Notes under the pieces: model-generated
What the model was told of the DNA's origin: nothing
Seen by the model: the letters and a program-made list of their open reading frames with translations, nothing else
Database searches by the model: none
Shown: positions 1 through 7,443 of the stretch, one piece after another
Layout: each line of letters starts with the position of its first letter
How positions within the stretch are numbered: the stretch's first letter is position 1
Assembly (NCBI GenBank): GCA_002348265.1
Contig: DEAT01000074.1
Span: forward strand, 28,133-73,770
Direction: 5' to 3'
From: Gemmatimonadales bacterium UBA2975
GTDB lineage: Bacteria > Gemmatimonadota > Gemmatimonadetes > Longimicrobiales > Gaopeijiaceae
Length of the DNA stretch: 45,638 nucleotides
Translations under genes and position numbers: made by a program

Positions 1-51
1 TTGTTCGCTCATCTGGAGATCAAGAACGGAGGCTGTGGCAGGGCTGCTCAT
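1..51 (-). CDS. Possible N-terminal fragment of an unidentified gene, cut by the window edge
   Basis: On the minus strand an ATG lies 8 bases beyond the dcd stop codon and stays open for 17 codons to the window edge (MSSPATASVLDLQMSEQ). A second in-frame ATG follows at 12-10. The close spacing would suit a second gene in a dcd operon, but there is no clear ribosome binding site and too little sequence to name a family. It could equally be a chance open stretch. Confidence 0.25.
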   Translation of the reverse strand, partial: MSSPATASVLDLQMSEQ

Positions 52-59
52 ACCGGAGC

Positions 60-614
60 CTACATTTTAGGTAGCGTGACGCCGACTTGCTTCATGTATT
101 TCCCCTTTCTGTCTGCGTAGGCCACTTCGGGTTCTTCGTCACCTTCGAAAAACAAAAGCTGAGCGATCCCCTCTCCCCCGTATACTTTTGCTGGCAGCGG
201 CGTCGTGTTGGAGATCTCAAGGGTTAGATAACCTTCCCATGTGGGCTCAAGGGGGGTGACGTTCACGATCAGGCCGCAGCGGGCGTAAGTGGACTTTCCA
301 ACACAGACGACCAAGACGTCACGCGGAATTCGGAAATACTCTTCAGTCCGAGCCAGTGCGAATGAGTTCGGTGGAATGATGCATTCGGGGCCTACGATGT
401 CCACGAACGATCGGTCGTCGAAGTTCTTAGGATCGACGATTGAGTTGTGAACGTTTGTGAAGACCTTGAATTCGGGTGAGACTCGGATGTCGTATCCATA
501 GGAAGAAATCCCGTAAGAGATTTTTCCATCTCTAACCTGACCAGATTCAAAAGGCTCAATCATCTTATGCTGCTCGCACATACGACGAATCCACTTGTCA
601 CTCTTTATGGGCAT
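60..614 (-). CDS. dcd: dCTP deaminase
   Basis: Deaminates dCTP to dUTP, the precursor route to dTMP, in the cytosol. The 184-residue product has the usual family length (about 185-195) and belongs to the trimeric dUTPase-like fold. Visible motifs are the nucleotide-binding stretch GKSTYARCGL (residues 106-115) and VTPLEPTWEGYLTLEISN (119-136), where E133 matches the catalytic glutamate of Dcd. The C-terminal GKYMKQVGVTLPK tail closes the active site in the family. The frame stays open upstream to 725, but I chose the ATG at 614: the 37 extra residues are low-complexity and unlike any Dcd, and GGAG sits about 4 bases before this ATG. It diverges from the nuo operon with a 251-bp gap between start codons. 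A bifunctional deaminase/dUTPase is an alternative that sequence alone does not exclude. Confidence 0.93.
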   Translation of the reverse strand: MPIKSDKWIRRMCEQHKMIEPFESGQVRDGKISYGISSYGYDIRVSPEFKVFTNVHNSIVDPKNFDDRSFVDIVGPECIIPPNSFALARTEEYFRIPRDVLVVCVGKSTYARCGLIVNVTPLEPTWEGYLTLEISNTTPLPAKVYGGEGIAQLLFFEGDEEPEVAYADRKGKYMKQVGVTLPKM

Positions 615-751
615 GTGACTCCGGCACTCCAGATCAGGTTTCGGTTCCTCAGGGTAGCCGGCGGTCAGGTTCGACCAGGGTCCTGAGCAAGGCGGAAGAT
701 ACCTGTCTTCTCGACGGCGGGTCAAACCCGGACAGGTACCGGTTAGTCATG

Positions 752-763
752 GGTATATATACC
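752..763. promoter_or_regulatory. Perfect 12-bp palindrome in the dcd/nuoA divergent region
   Basis: GGTATATATACC reads identically on both strands and lies 21 bases upstream of the -35 candidate for nuoA. It could be a dimeric regulator's operator. It could also supply an AT-rich -10 element for a minus-strand dcd transcript. Its function is inferred from position only. Confidence 0.3.
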
Positions 764-784
764 TGGGAAATACACCCCAATCTG

Positions 785-814
785 TTGACACTCGAACACG
801 GCCTCGGGTAAATT
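785..814 (+). promoter_or_regulatory. Sigma-70-like promoter candidate for the nuo operon
   Basis: A consensus -35 hexamer TTGACA (785-790) is followed after 18 bases by TAAATT (809-814), which matches four of six -10 positions. It lies about 50 bases before the nuoA ATG, and no other start signal is better placed for the 14-gene operon. This is a pattern match only; no transcript data are available. Confidence 0.45.
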
Positions 815-865
815 TTTCCCGGTGATCGAAGCTCGTGAACAATTTCACAAACCGCTAGGACACTC

Positions 866-1222
866 ATGTCGGGAGCATATCTCCCCATTCTACTGCTCTT
901 CGGGGTCTCGATTATCAATGCGCTTGGTATGGTTGTAACCTCGCACATACTGAATCCGCGACGGGACACATCGCAGAAGCTCATGCCCTATGAGTCTGGG
1001 ATGATCCCCCTAGGGAGCACGAAGGCCCGCTTCTCGGTGAAGTTCTACATGGTGGCCATAAGCTTCATCGTCTTCGATCTGGAGACTATTTTCTTGATAC
1101 CCTGGGCTGTTCAAATGCGCGAGCTGGGATGGAGTGCATTTCTGGCGATGAGCATGTTTGTCGCGGTCTTGGCAATGGGTCTCTTGTACGAGTGGAAAAA
1201 AGGGGGACTCGAGTGGGACTGA
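866..1222 (+). CDS. nuoA: NADH-quinone oxidoreductase subunit A
   Basis: Small membrane subunit of Complex I at the junction between the peripheral arm and the proton-pumping arm. The 118 residues form three hydrophobic segments, as in the family. The loop motif YESGMIPLG followed by RFSVKFYMVAISFIVFDLET is diagnostic. The Cys usual in the YECG version of this loop is Ser here, a substitution known in other bacteria. First gene of the nuo operon; the reading frame of nuoB begins before this one ends. Confidence 0.96.
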   Translation: MSGAYLPILLLFGVSIINALGMVVTSHILNPRRDTSQKLMPYESGMIPLGSTKARFSVKFYMVAISFIVFDLETIFLIPWAVQMRELGWSAFLAMSMFVAVLAMGLLYEWKKGGLEWD

Positions 1223-1896
1223 TCGACAAGCTTCCCGGTAGCGGATCCACACGAACTGAGGGAGGTATGTTCGGGCCAGGAAGCCCGACCTTCCTGACAA
1301 GCAAGGTGGACGCTCTGATCAACTGGGGCAGGATGAATTCGCTGTGGCCGATGCCGTTTGGGACCGCATGTTGTGCGATTGAGATGATGGCCTCGGCAGC
1401 ATCGAATTATGATTTGGCTCGTTTCGGTATGGAGCGGATGTCATTCAGCCCACGGCAAGCAGATGTTCTCATATGTGCTGGACGTGTTCCGTATAAACTG
1501 GCTCCCGTTCTTCGCAGAATTTGGGATCAGATGCCTCAACCGAAGTGGTCGATATCGATGGGTGCCTGTGCTTCGTCCGGAGGTGTCTTCGACGTGTACT
1601 CAATGGTGCAGGGAATCGACACGATCATTCCGGTGGACGTCTATATTCCGGGATGTCCGCCGCGCCCTGAAGGTCTGATATATGGCCTGATGATGATTCA
1701 GGAGAAAATTAGACAGGAGAGCCTCTCAAGGCACTTTGAGCATCGGGCAGAAGATCCGGCACTGGTGGCGCGGCCGCGCGCGGATGAGCAGGAAGTCATC
1801 GGACTGAGCGGTCCTTTCGGTAACTCAACGCAGCAAGAGCAACTCTCGACCGGTGCACCGGAGGTCGCGCCATCAATCGAAGACCAGCTCCCCTGA
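1213..1896 (+). CDS. nuoB: NADH-quinone oxidoreductase subunit B (cluster N2)
   Basis: Carries the terminal [4Fe-4S] cluster N2 that passes electrons to quinone in Complex I. Ligands are visible as the tandem C53-C54 (FGTACCAIEMM), C119 (SMGACASSGG) and C148 (IPGCPPRP). The stretch VLICAGRVPYKLAPVLRRIW has an extra Cys (C88) and reads CAGRV where mitochondrial-type NuoB has VAGT; this form recurs in deltaproteobacteria and Acidobacteria. I chose the GTG at 1213, which overlaps nuoA by 10 bases and follows a GGGGGAC stretch, giving 227 residues. An ATG at 1267 (209 residues) is the main alternative, but its GGGAGG lies too close to it. The last 60 residues are a polar tail beyond the conserved fold. 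Confidence 0.93.
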   Translation: MGLIDKLPGSGSTRTEGGMFGPGSPTFLTSKVDALINWGRMNSLWPMPFGTACCAIEMMASAASNYDLARFGMERMSFSPRQADVLICAGRVPYKLAPVLRRIWDQMPQPKWSISMGACASSGGVFDVYSMVQGIDTIIPVDVYIPGCPPRPEGLIYGLMMIQEKIRQESLSRHFEHRAEDPALVARPRADEQEVIGLSGPFGNSTQQEQLSTGAPEVAPSIEDQLP

Positions 1897-1900
1897 CCTC

Positions 1901-2632
1901 ATGGCTGACGAAAACGAATCGGATCTAGATGCGGTGGCTGATGGCCCACTCGAGTCAGACCGCGGGCAAGCCCTCCATCAGGTATCGAGGGGAGACCCTT
2001 CGCTACATCCGAGCGTAGAGTCCCTTCTCGCAGGCTTTCCCGATGAAGTGCAGAGTTATCAGCTAACAGCTGGTGACCAATGGGTTGTATGGGTGAGACC
2101 GGAAAGGATCCACGAGATTATGACCTGGCTAAAGGAGGATGGGGCTCAAGCATATGACATGATGTCTGACGTGACGGGTGTAGATTACGGAGGTGGTAGG
2201 CCCGTGGAGGTCGTTTATCAGATGTTCTCCACCACACATGGCCGGGCTCTGCGGATCCGTTGCCCGATTCCACTTGAAACCATGGAGACCGACTCAGTCT
2301 ATGACCTGTGGAAATCAGCGGATTGGTTGGAGAGAGAGGTTTTCGATCTGTTCGGTATCACTTTCAATGGTCACCCGGACCTGCGTCGGATTTTAATGCC
2401 AGATGACTATGCAGAGGGTCACCCATTGCGAAAGGATTTTCCACTTCGTGGACGTTTTTCGCGGGCGGAACAAACCAGACGCGCCCTCGCGCAGAATGTG
2501 GAGCGATTCTACTCGGCTGAGGACCTTGAATCGGGAGAACCGCAAGAGGTCGAGGTTGCTGAACTGAGTGCTGTTCCCGCGAAAACGTCGGATGACGTGC
2601 CGGGGTCACCCCTAAACGGAGTGGACCTCTAA
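1901..2632 (+). CDS. nuoC: NADH-quinone oxidoreductase subunit C
   Basis: Peripheral-arm subunit of Complex I (30-kDa type) that packs against NuoD near the quinone site; it binds no cofactor. The 243-residue protein has a polar N-terminal stretch of about 45 residues, then the conserved core. The signature is the run EREVFDLFGITFNGHPDLRR followed by ILMPDDYAEGHPLRKDFP. The ATG at 1901 was chosen because it lies 4 bases after the nuoB stop; an in-frame codon at 1853 would overlap nuoB needlessly. It is separate from nuoD, unlike the fused nuoCD of enterobacteria. The acidic tail after the core is not conserved. Confidence 0.93.
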   Translation: MADENESDLDAVADGPLESDRGQALHQVSRGDPSLHPSVESLLAGFPDEVQSYQLTAGDQWVVWVRPERIHEIMTWLKEDGAQAYDMMSDVTGVDYGGGRPVEVVYQMFSTTHGRALRIRCPIPLETMETDSVYDLWKSADWLEREVFDLFGITFNGHPDLRRILMPDDYAEGHPLRKDFPLRGRFSRAEQTRRALAQNVERFYSAEDLESGEPQEVEVAELSAVPAKTSDDVPGSPLNGVDL

Positions 2633-3912
2633 TGGCGTCGAAGACTGTGGAGTTCCAGGTAGTCCAGGGTAGCGAGATGGGAGTGGGCGGGGGCGGGGCT
2701 CTGAGTCCGCTTGCCCCCTTTGATATACAGGAGCCCGAGCTGGGAACCGAGCAGATGCTCATCAACATCGGGCCACAACATCCCGCCACACACGGTGTAC
2801 TTCGTCTCGTATGCGAACTTGATGGCGAGACGGTTACAAGTGTTACGCCGCACATCGGCTACCTGCACTCGTCTTTCGAGAAGCTAGGTGAATATAGGAC
2901 CTGGAATCAAATTGTTCCGCTAACTGATCGCATGGACTACCTCGCGCCTCTTATCTATAACTGCGCTTACGTCATGTCGGTTGAAAAGTTGATGGGTATA
3001 GAGGTTACGGAGCGATGCAAGGTCGTTCGTGTCATTCTGATGGAGCTTGATCGGATCTTCGGGCACCTCCTATGGTTGGGAACTACGGCAATTGACGTAG
3101 GTGCGTTTACACCATTTCTATACAGTTTTCAGCAGCGTGAGAAGATTTATTCTTTACACGAGACGCTGACAGGTGCGCGGATTACGACATCGGCTACTCG
3201 CGTGGGGGGGATGATGGCTGATCTCCCTGAAGGGTGGCTTGGCCAACTGGGGGAATTCCTCGATAACTTCCCGAAGACCCTGGCTGAGGTACACCATCTT
3301 CTTACCGGAAATCAGATCCATATAGGCCGAACTCAGGGCGTCGGGGCTATCTCAGCTGATGATGCCATCAATTACGGTTTTACAGGGCCGAATCTCAGGG
3401 CAGCCGGCGTACCGTACGATGTGAGAAAAGACCGACCTTATTACGATTATGAGACTTATGACTTCGAAGTTCCGGTGGGTCAGCACGGGGACTGCTATGA
3501 TCGTTACCTCTGCCGCATGGAGGAGATGGAGCAATCAGTCTCATTGATCCGACAGGCAATGGCGCGACTACCTGGAGGCTCGATCAACGTCCAAGATCCA
3601 GGCATCACTCTGCCATCGAAGACTGATGCGATGTCAGACATGGAGAGCATGATCCACCATTTTAAACTTGTCACCGAAGGCATCCCGGCTCCTGCCGGTG
3701 ATTGTTATATGGCAATCGAGGCTTCCAAGGGCGAGTTGGGGATGTATGTCGTTGCTGAAGAAGGTGACACCAAGCCCGTTCGGTGGCGGGTTCGCCCACC
3801 ATCGTTTGTCAATCTTTCAGTGATCCCAAAGTTGGCGGAAGGCCACTTGGTCTCAGATCTGATTATGATCAACGCCAGTCTCGATATCGTTCTTGGGGAG
3901 ATTGATCGATGA
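2632..3912 (+). CDS. nuoD: NADH-quinone oxidoreductase subunit D
   Basis: 49-kDa-type subunit of Complex I that forms most of the quinone-reduction pocket with NuoB. The 426 residues include the pocket loop IGPQHPATHGVLRLV (H50 and its neighbours) and the hydrogenase-like C-terminal core with GDCYMAIEASKGELG and RVRPPSFVNL. Start and stop are coupled to both neighbours: its ATG shares one base with the nuoC stop (TAATG) and its stop overlaps the nuoE start (ATGA). The first 40 residues, which contain a glycine run, extend beyond the usual N-terminus. Full length and intact. Confidence 0.96.
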   Translation: MASKTVEFQVVQGSEMGVGGGGALSPLAPFDIQEPELGTEQMLINIGPQHPATHGVLRLVCELDGETVTSVTPHIGYLHSSFEKLGEYRTWNQIVPLTDRMDYLAPLIYNCAYVMSVEKLMGIEVTERCKVVRVILMELDRIFGHLLWLGTTAIDVGAFTPFLYSFQQREKIYSLHETLTGARITTSATRVGGMMADLPEGWLGQLGEFLDNFPKTLAEVHHLLTGNQIHIGRTQGVGAISADDAINYGFTGPNLRAAGVPYDVRKDRPYYDYETYDFEVPVGQHGDCYDRYLCRMEEMEQSVSLIRQAMARLPGGSINVQDPGITLPSKTDAMSDMESMIHHFKLVTEGIPAPAGDCYMAIEASKGELGMYVVAEEGDTKPVRWRVRPPSFVNLSVIPKLAEGHLVSDLIMINASLDIVLGEIDR

Positions 3913-4562
3913 GTGATATCCCCTTCAAAAACCCAGGCTGGGCCGGTAATACAGGAGAGTTCAATCTCTCTGAGGAAGAAGTGCGCGGGGAGGATTTTGT
4001 AGGGACAAGGCCTGTCCACGGCGGACACGCATCAGGTGCGGGCACGATGCCATATATGCTCGCGAAGAAGGATCCCGATGGAGCTCTTTTTGAGGGTGAG
4101 TATCGTGAGCGGTTAGACAAGATTCTATCGCGATACCCTACTGGGCAGGCAGCGCTACTTCCTGCTCTTGGGTTATGCCAGGAAATCCGGGGCTACGTGA
4201 GTCCTGAATCAATGGACGCAGTTGCCGAGGTCCTTGACCTCTCGCCGGCATATGTGAGAGGGGTGGCAACGTTCTACACTATGTACAACAAACGACCCGT
4301 GGGAAAGCATCTCGTTCAGGTATGTACAAACATCTCGTGCAATCTCGCAGGTGCCGACGAGGTGGTAGACGCATTTCTCACCTACACCGACACTGAGCTG
4401 GGTCAGACCTCTGAAGACGGAAACTTCACGGTGATTGAGGCGGAGTGCTTAGCTGCCTGCGGTTTCCCGACGTGCGTGCAGATCAACTCCCGATATTTCG
4501 AGAACGTGACTCCTGCAGAGGTGCCGAAGATCTGTGAACACCTCAAATCCGAGCGGGAGTAG
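3909..4562 (+). CDS. nuoE: NADH-quinone oxidoreductase subunit E (cluster N1a)
   Basis: 24-kDa-type subunit of the NADH dehydrogenase module with a thioredoxin-like [2Fe-2S] fold. Cluster N1a ligands are C139 and C144 (CTNISC) and C180 and C184 (CLAAC). The conserved ATFYTMYN precedes them. At 217 residues it is about 50 longer than the typical protein; the extra length is a polar N-terminal stretch rich in Gly, Glu and Asp before the first conserved helix at about residue 64. The ATGA overlap with nuoD supports the long start. It partners NuoF and NuoG in the same operon. Confidence 0.95.
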   Translation: MSDIPFKNPGWAGNTGEFNLSEEEVRGEDFVGTRPVHGGHASGAGTMPYMLAKKDPDGALFEGEYRERLDKILSRYPTGQAALLPALGLCQEIRGYVSPESMDAVAEVLDLSPAYVRGVATFYTMYNKRPVGKHLVQVCTNISCNLAGADEVVDAFLTYTDTELGQTSEDGNFTVIEAECLAACGFPTCVQINSRYFENVTPAEVPKICEHLKSERE

Positions 4563-4565
4563 CAA

Positions 4566-5858
4566 ATGGCATACCCGTATGTTTCAGACCATGAGGTTCG
4601 TGTCTTAAGCAAGCATTTCGGTGATCCTTCACACCGACGAATCGGCACGTATGTGGAACGAGGTGGCTACGGAGCGGTCAAGAAGGCCTTTGAGATGGGG
4701 CCCGCCCAAGTGATTGACGAAGTAAAGGGATCGGGTCTCCGGGGCCGCGGTGGTGCCGGATTCCCGACAGGAGTCAAATGGTCGTTTATGCCCAAAGACT
4801 CGGGGAAGCCCCACTATCTCTTGTGTAATGCGGATGAGTCGGAGCCTGGGACTTTCAAGGATCGCGAGTTGATTCGCTGGAATCCCCATCAACTCATTGA
4901 GGGCTGCTTGATCGGTGCCTATGCCATCGGCGCGAAGCATGCCTACATATACTGCCGGGGCGAGTTCTTCGAAGCCAACTCGATACTTGCTCGGGCGGTC
5001 GAGGACGCATACGAACAGGGATACGCGGGTAAGGACATACTTGGATCGGGTAATGATATTGAAATAACGGTGCACCAAGGGGCTGGCGCCTACATATGTG
5101 GTGAAGAGACAGGATTGATGAACTCGCTGGAGGGACGCCGTGGACAACCTCGCGTGAAGCCCCCTTTCCCGGCCGCAGTGGGCGCGTTTGGGATGCCCTC
5201 CACGATAAACAACGTTGAAACCCTTGCTGCCGTTAAGCACATAGTGGATAACGGGGGTGACTGGTACCGCCAGTTTGGTACTGAGAAGAGTCCTGGCACA
5301 AAGCTGTTTTGTGTGAGCGGACACGTAAATAAGCCGGGTAATTACGAACTTCCATTGGGCTTCCCGCTGATTAAGCTGATCGAAGAAGTATGCGGTGGCA
5401 TCAGAGACGGAAACGCCCTCAAGGCCGTAATACCTGGCGGATCTTCCGTTCCCATTATTAATGCCGAAGAATCAAGCAGGTGTAACCTAGACTACGAGGG
5501 CTGCGAGGAGGTCGGTACTATGCTCGGCTGCGCCTCAGTCATCGTTATGGATGATAAGACCGATATAGTTAAACAGGTTAGGAGGATGGTCGATTTCTAT
5601 GCACATGAATCGTGTGGTCAATGCACGCCATGTCGCGAGGGATCATCATGGACGGCTCAGATCCTCAAGCGCATAGAGTATGGCCGCGGTACCGAGGAAG
5701 ATCTCAATACGCTGATGGAGATGACTCAGCAGATGGTGGGAACGACGATCTGCGTGCTATCCGACTCGGTCGCGGCCCCGGTCCAGTCCTCGATAGAGAA
5801 ATTCAGGGAAGATTACTTGTCGCTGATTCGCCGTGATGAAAAAGTAGGAGCGGCGTGA
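4566..5858 (+). CDS. nuoF: NADH-quinone oxidoreductase subunit F (FMN, NADH, cluster N3)
   Basis: 51-kDa-type subunit that oxidises NADH through FMN and passes electrons to cluster N3. The 430 residues have the nucleotide-binding motif GLRGRGGAGFPTG (about 56-68), the FMN region CNADESEPGTFKDRE, and the GAGAYICGEET loop. Cluster N3 ligands are in SCGQCTPCREG (about 348-358) with a fourth Cys in TTICVLSDS (about 394). The last motif reads VLSDS rather than the common ALGD, still with its Cys in place. GGGAG lies just before the ATG, and the stop overlaps nuoG by one base. Complete and ordinary in length. Confidence 0.97.
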   Translation: MAYPYVSDHEVRVLSKHFGDPSHRRIGTYVERGGYGAVKKAFEMGPAQVIDEVKGSGLRGRGGAGFPTGVKWSFMPKDSGKPHYLLCNADESEPGTFKDRELIRWNPHQLIEGCLIGAYAIGAKHAYIYCRGEFFEANSILARAVEDAYEQGYAGKDILGSGNDIEITVHQGAGAYICGEETGLMNSLEGRRGQPRVKPPFPAAVGAFGMPSTINNVETLAAVKHIVDNGGDWYRQFGTEKSPGTKLFCVSGHVNKPGNYELPLGFPLIKLIEEVCGGIRDGNALKAVIPGGSSVPIINAEESSRCNLDYEGCEEVGTMLGCASVIVMDDKTDIVKQVRRMVDFYAHESCGQCTPCREGSSWTAQILKRIEYGRGTEEDLNTLMEMTQQMVGTTICVLSDSVAAPVQSSIEKFREDYLSLIRRDEKVGAA

Positions 5859-7441
5859 TGGCGGACATGGTAAACGTAACGATTGACGGAAATGAGGTAT
5901 CGGTCCCCAAGGGGACGACCGTATTGGAAGCGGCCAAGACAATTGGGACTGAGGTCCCCCACTACTGCTATCATCCAGGGATGTCTTCGCCGGCGATGTG
6001 TAGGCTTTGCTTGGTGGAGGTCGAGGGGGCACCGAAACCGATGCCCGGTTGTGTAACTACGGTTATGGAAGGGCAGGTGATCCACACGCAGTCGGACCAG
6101 GCCCTTAAGAACCGACGCGGGGTTCTTGAGTTCTATCTAGTGAACCACCCACTAGACTGTCCGATCTGTGATATGTCGGGAGAATGTAACCTGCAAGATT
6201 ACGTGCACGCAGAGGGGAGAGAACAGGGCAGGGGTATAGAGCCAAAGCGAGTGTTTGGTCGTGATGATTTCGGAGGTGATGTCCTTTTTTACGGCGATCG
6301 GTGCGTGATGTGCACGCGCTGTGTACGCTTCATGAGTGAAGTCGAGCAGGATCATCGACTAACAGTTGTAGAGCGAGGCAACCGTTCGGTAATCGATACC
6401 TTCTTCGAGGAAGGGCTCGAGGGTACCCACTGGCATGGAAACATTGTAGATATCTGCCCCGTCGGTGCGCTCGTCTCAAAGGATTTCCTCCACAAGGCTC
6501 GTGCATGGGATCTAGCACACACGCCGTCCATCTGTGATTGCTCGCAGGGGTGCAATATCTCCCTACACACCCGGGATAACTTGGTCCAGCGGATCAAGCC
6601 AAGAGAGAATCTGGATGTAAACGCTTGGTGGCTCAGTGATTTATGCCGCATGGATTATGAATGGATGAATCGCGGCGATCGAATCGAAGCGCCGTTAGAT
6701 AGATCGAAAGGCGGCTCAAAAGTACTCGGATGGAAGGAAGCCCTTGAGTCTATCTTGAGGGCTACTGAACGGAGCGAAGGCTCGGTCAAAGCCGTAGCCT
6801 CTGCCCGCGCATCAAATGAAGACCTTGCAGCGTTCAAACGGTTGGTAAAGGGGCTCGGCGGTGGCGAAATCGTTTACCGCTCGCCTCGAATTGAAAAGGA
6901 CATACCCCTCAAAGGATTCCCTCAGTTAGCGGTGCGACGGGACCGGGCTCCGAACACAACTGGGGCCAACATAATGGGTATGATTCGCGTTGGTGACGAC
7001 AGTGCAACCGGTGGTCTCGAAGACATTGCCGGACACGATGGGATCGTGTTGGTTCTTGGCGACGCACTAGAAGATCAGCCCAACACATTTGGTGCCAACG
7101 CAAAACTTTATGTGTACGTGGGACAGCACGAATCCGCAGCAACTACGTCTGCTCATTTCGTCCTGCCGACGACAACAAAGGCAGAGGGAGAGGGGACTTT
7201 CACCAATTATGAGGGCCGTGTGCAGCGATTCTGGCGGGCCCTCGACCCGCCGGGTATGGCTAGGCCCGCCTGGCTCGTCCTGGGAGCACTAGCTGCGGAA
7301 CTTGGATGCGGGGAAGTCGTGAGAAGTGCAGCAGACTCTTTCGCGATTATGGGCGTGGACGCCTTCGCAGGAATCACCTATGCTGACATAGGTGATAGAG
7401 GCACAGTTATAAACGAGATCGTTCTCGTGACGGGAGTCTGA
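5858..7441 (+). CDS. nuoG: NADH-quinone oxidoreductase subunit G, compact form
   Basis: 75-kDa-type iron-sulfur subunit of Complex I. The N-terminal third has the [2Fe-2S] Cys set (YCYHPGMSSPAMCRLC, then GC), the His/Cys set for N5 (HPLDCPICDMSGEC) and the N4 set (CVMCTRC, later ICPVGAL). A region resembling the N7 site follows as CDCSQGC plus a later LCRMDYE, but the spacing is CxC-x3-C rather than CxxC-x3-C. At 527 residues it is short for the family (often 680-900), so the molybdopterin-oxidoreductase-like C-terminal domain is reduced. Its end still shows the LPTTTKAEGEGTFTNYEGR motif. I chose the ATG at 5858 (TGATG overlap with nuoF) because TAGGAG lies 7 bases upstream; a GTG at 5855 is possible. 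Confidence 0.93.
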   Translation: MADMVNVTIDGNEVSVPKGTTVLEAAKTIGTEVPHYCYHPGMSSPAMCRLCLVEVEGAPKPMPGCVTTVMEGQVIHTQSDQALKNRRGVLEFYLVNHPLDCPICDMSGECNLQDYVHAEGREQGRGIEPKRVFGRDDFGGDVLFYGDRCVMCTRCVRFMSEVEQDHRLTVVERGNRSVIDTFFEEGLEGTHWHGNIVDICPVGALVSKDFLHKARAWDLAHTPSICDCSQGCNISLHTRDNLVQRIKPRENLDVNAWWLSDLCRMDYEWMNRGDRIEAPLDRSKGGSKVLGWKEALESILRATERSEGSVKAVASARASNEDLAAFKRLVKGLGGGEIVYRSPRIEKDIPLKGFPQLAVRRDRAPNTTGANIMGMIRVGDDSATGGLEDIAGHDGIVLVLGDALEDQPNTFGANAKLYVYVGQHESAATTSAHFVLPTTTKAEGEGTFTNYEGRVQRFWRALDPPGMARPAWLVLGALAAELGCGEVVRSAADSFAIMGVDAFAGITYADIGDRGTVINEIVLVTGV

Positions 7442-7443
7442 CT

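Noticed and set aside
615..725. Longer dcd start giving 37 extra residues
   Set aside because: The extension is unlike any Dcd N-terminus, and a Shine-Dalgarno supports the ATG at 614.
2364..2855. 163-codon open frame on the minus strand
   Set aside because: Antisense to the nuoC/nuoD junction, both confidently assigned; no family features.
4629..5324. 231-codon open frame on the minus strand
   Set aside because: It lies wholly antisense to nuoF, whose motifs are intact; the translation has no recognisable family and no ribosome binding site.
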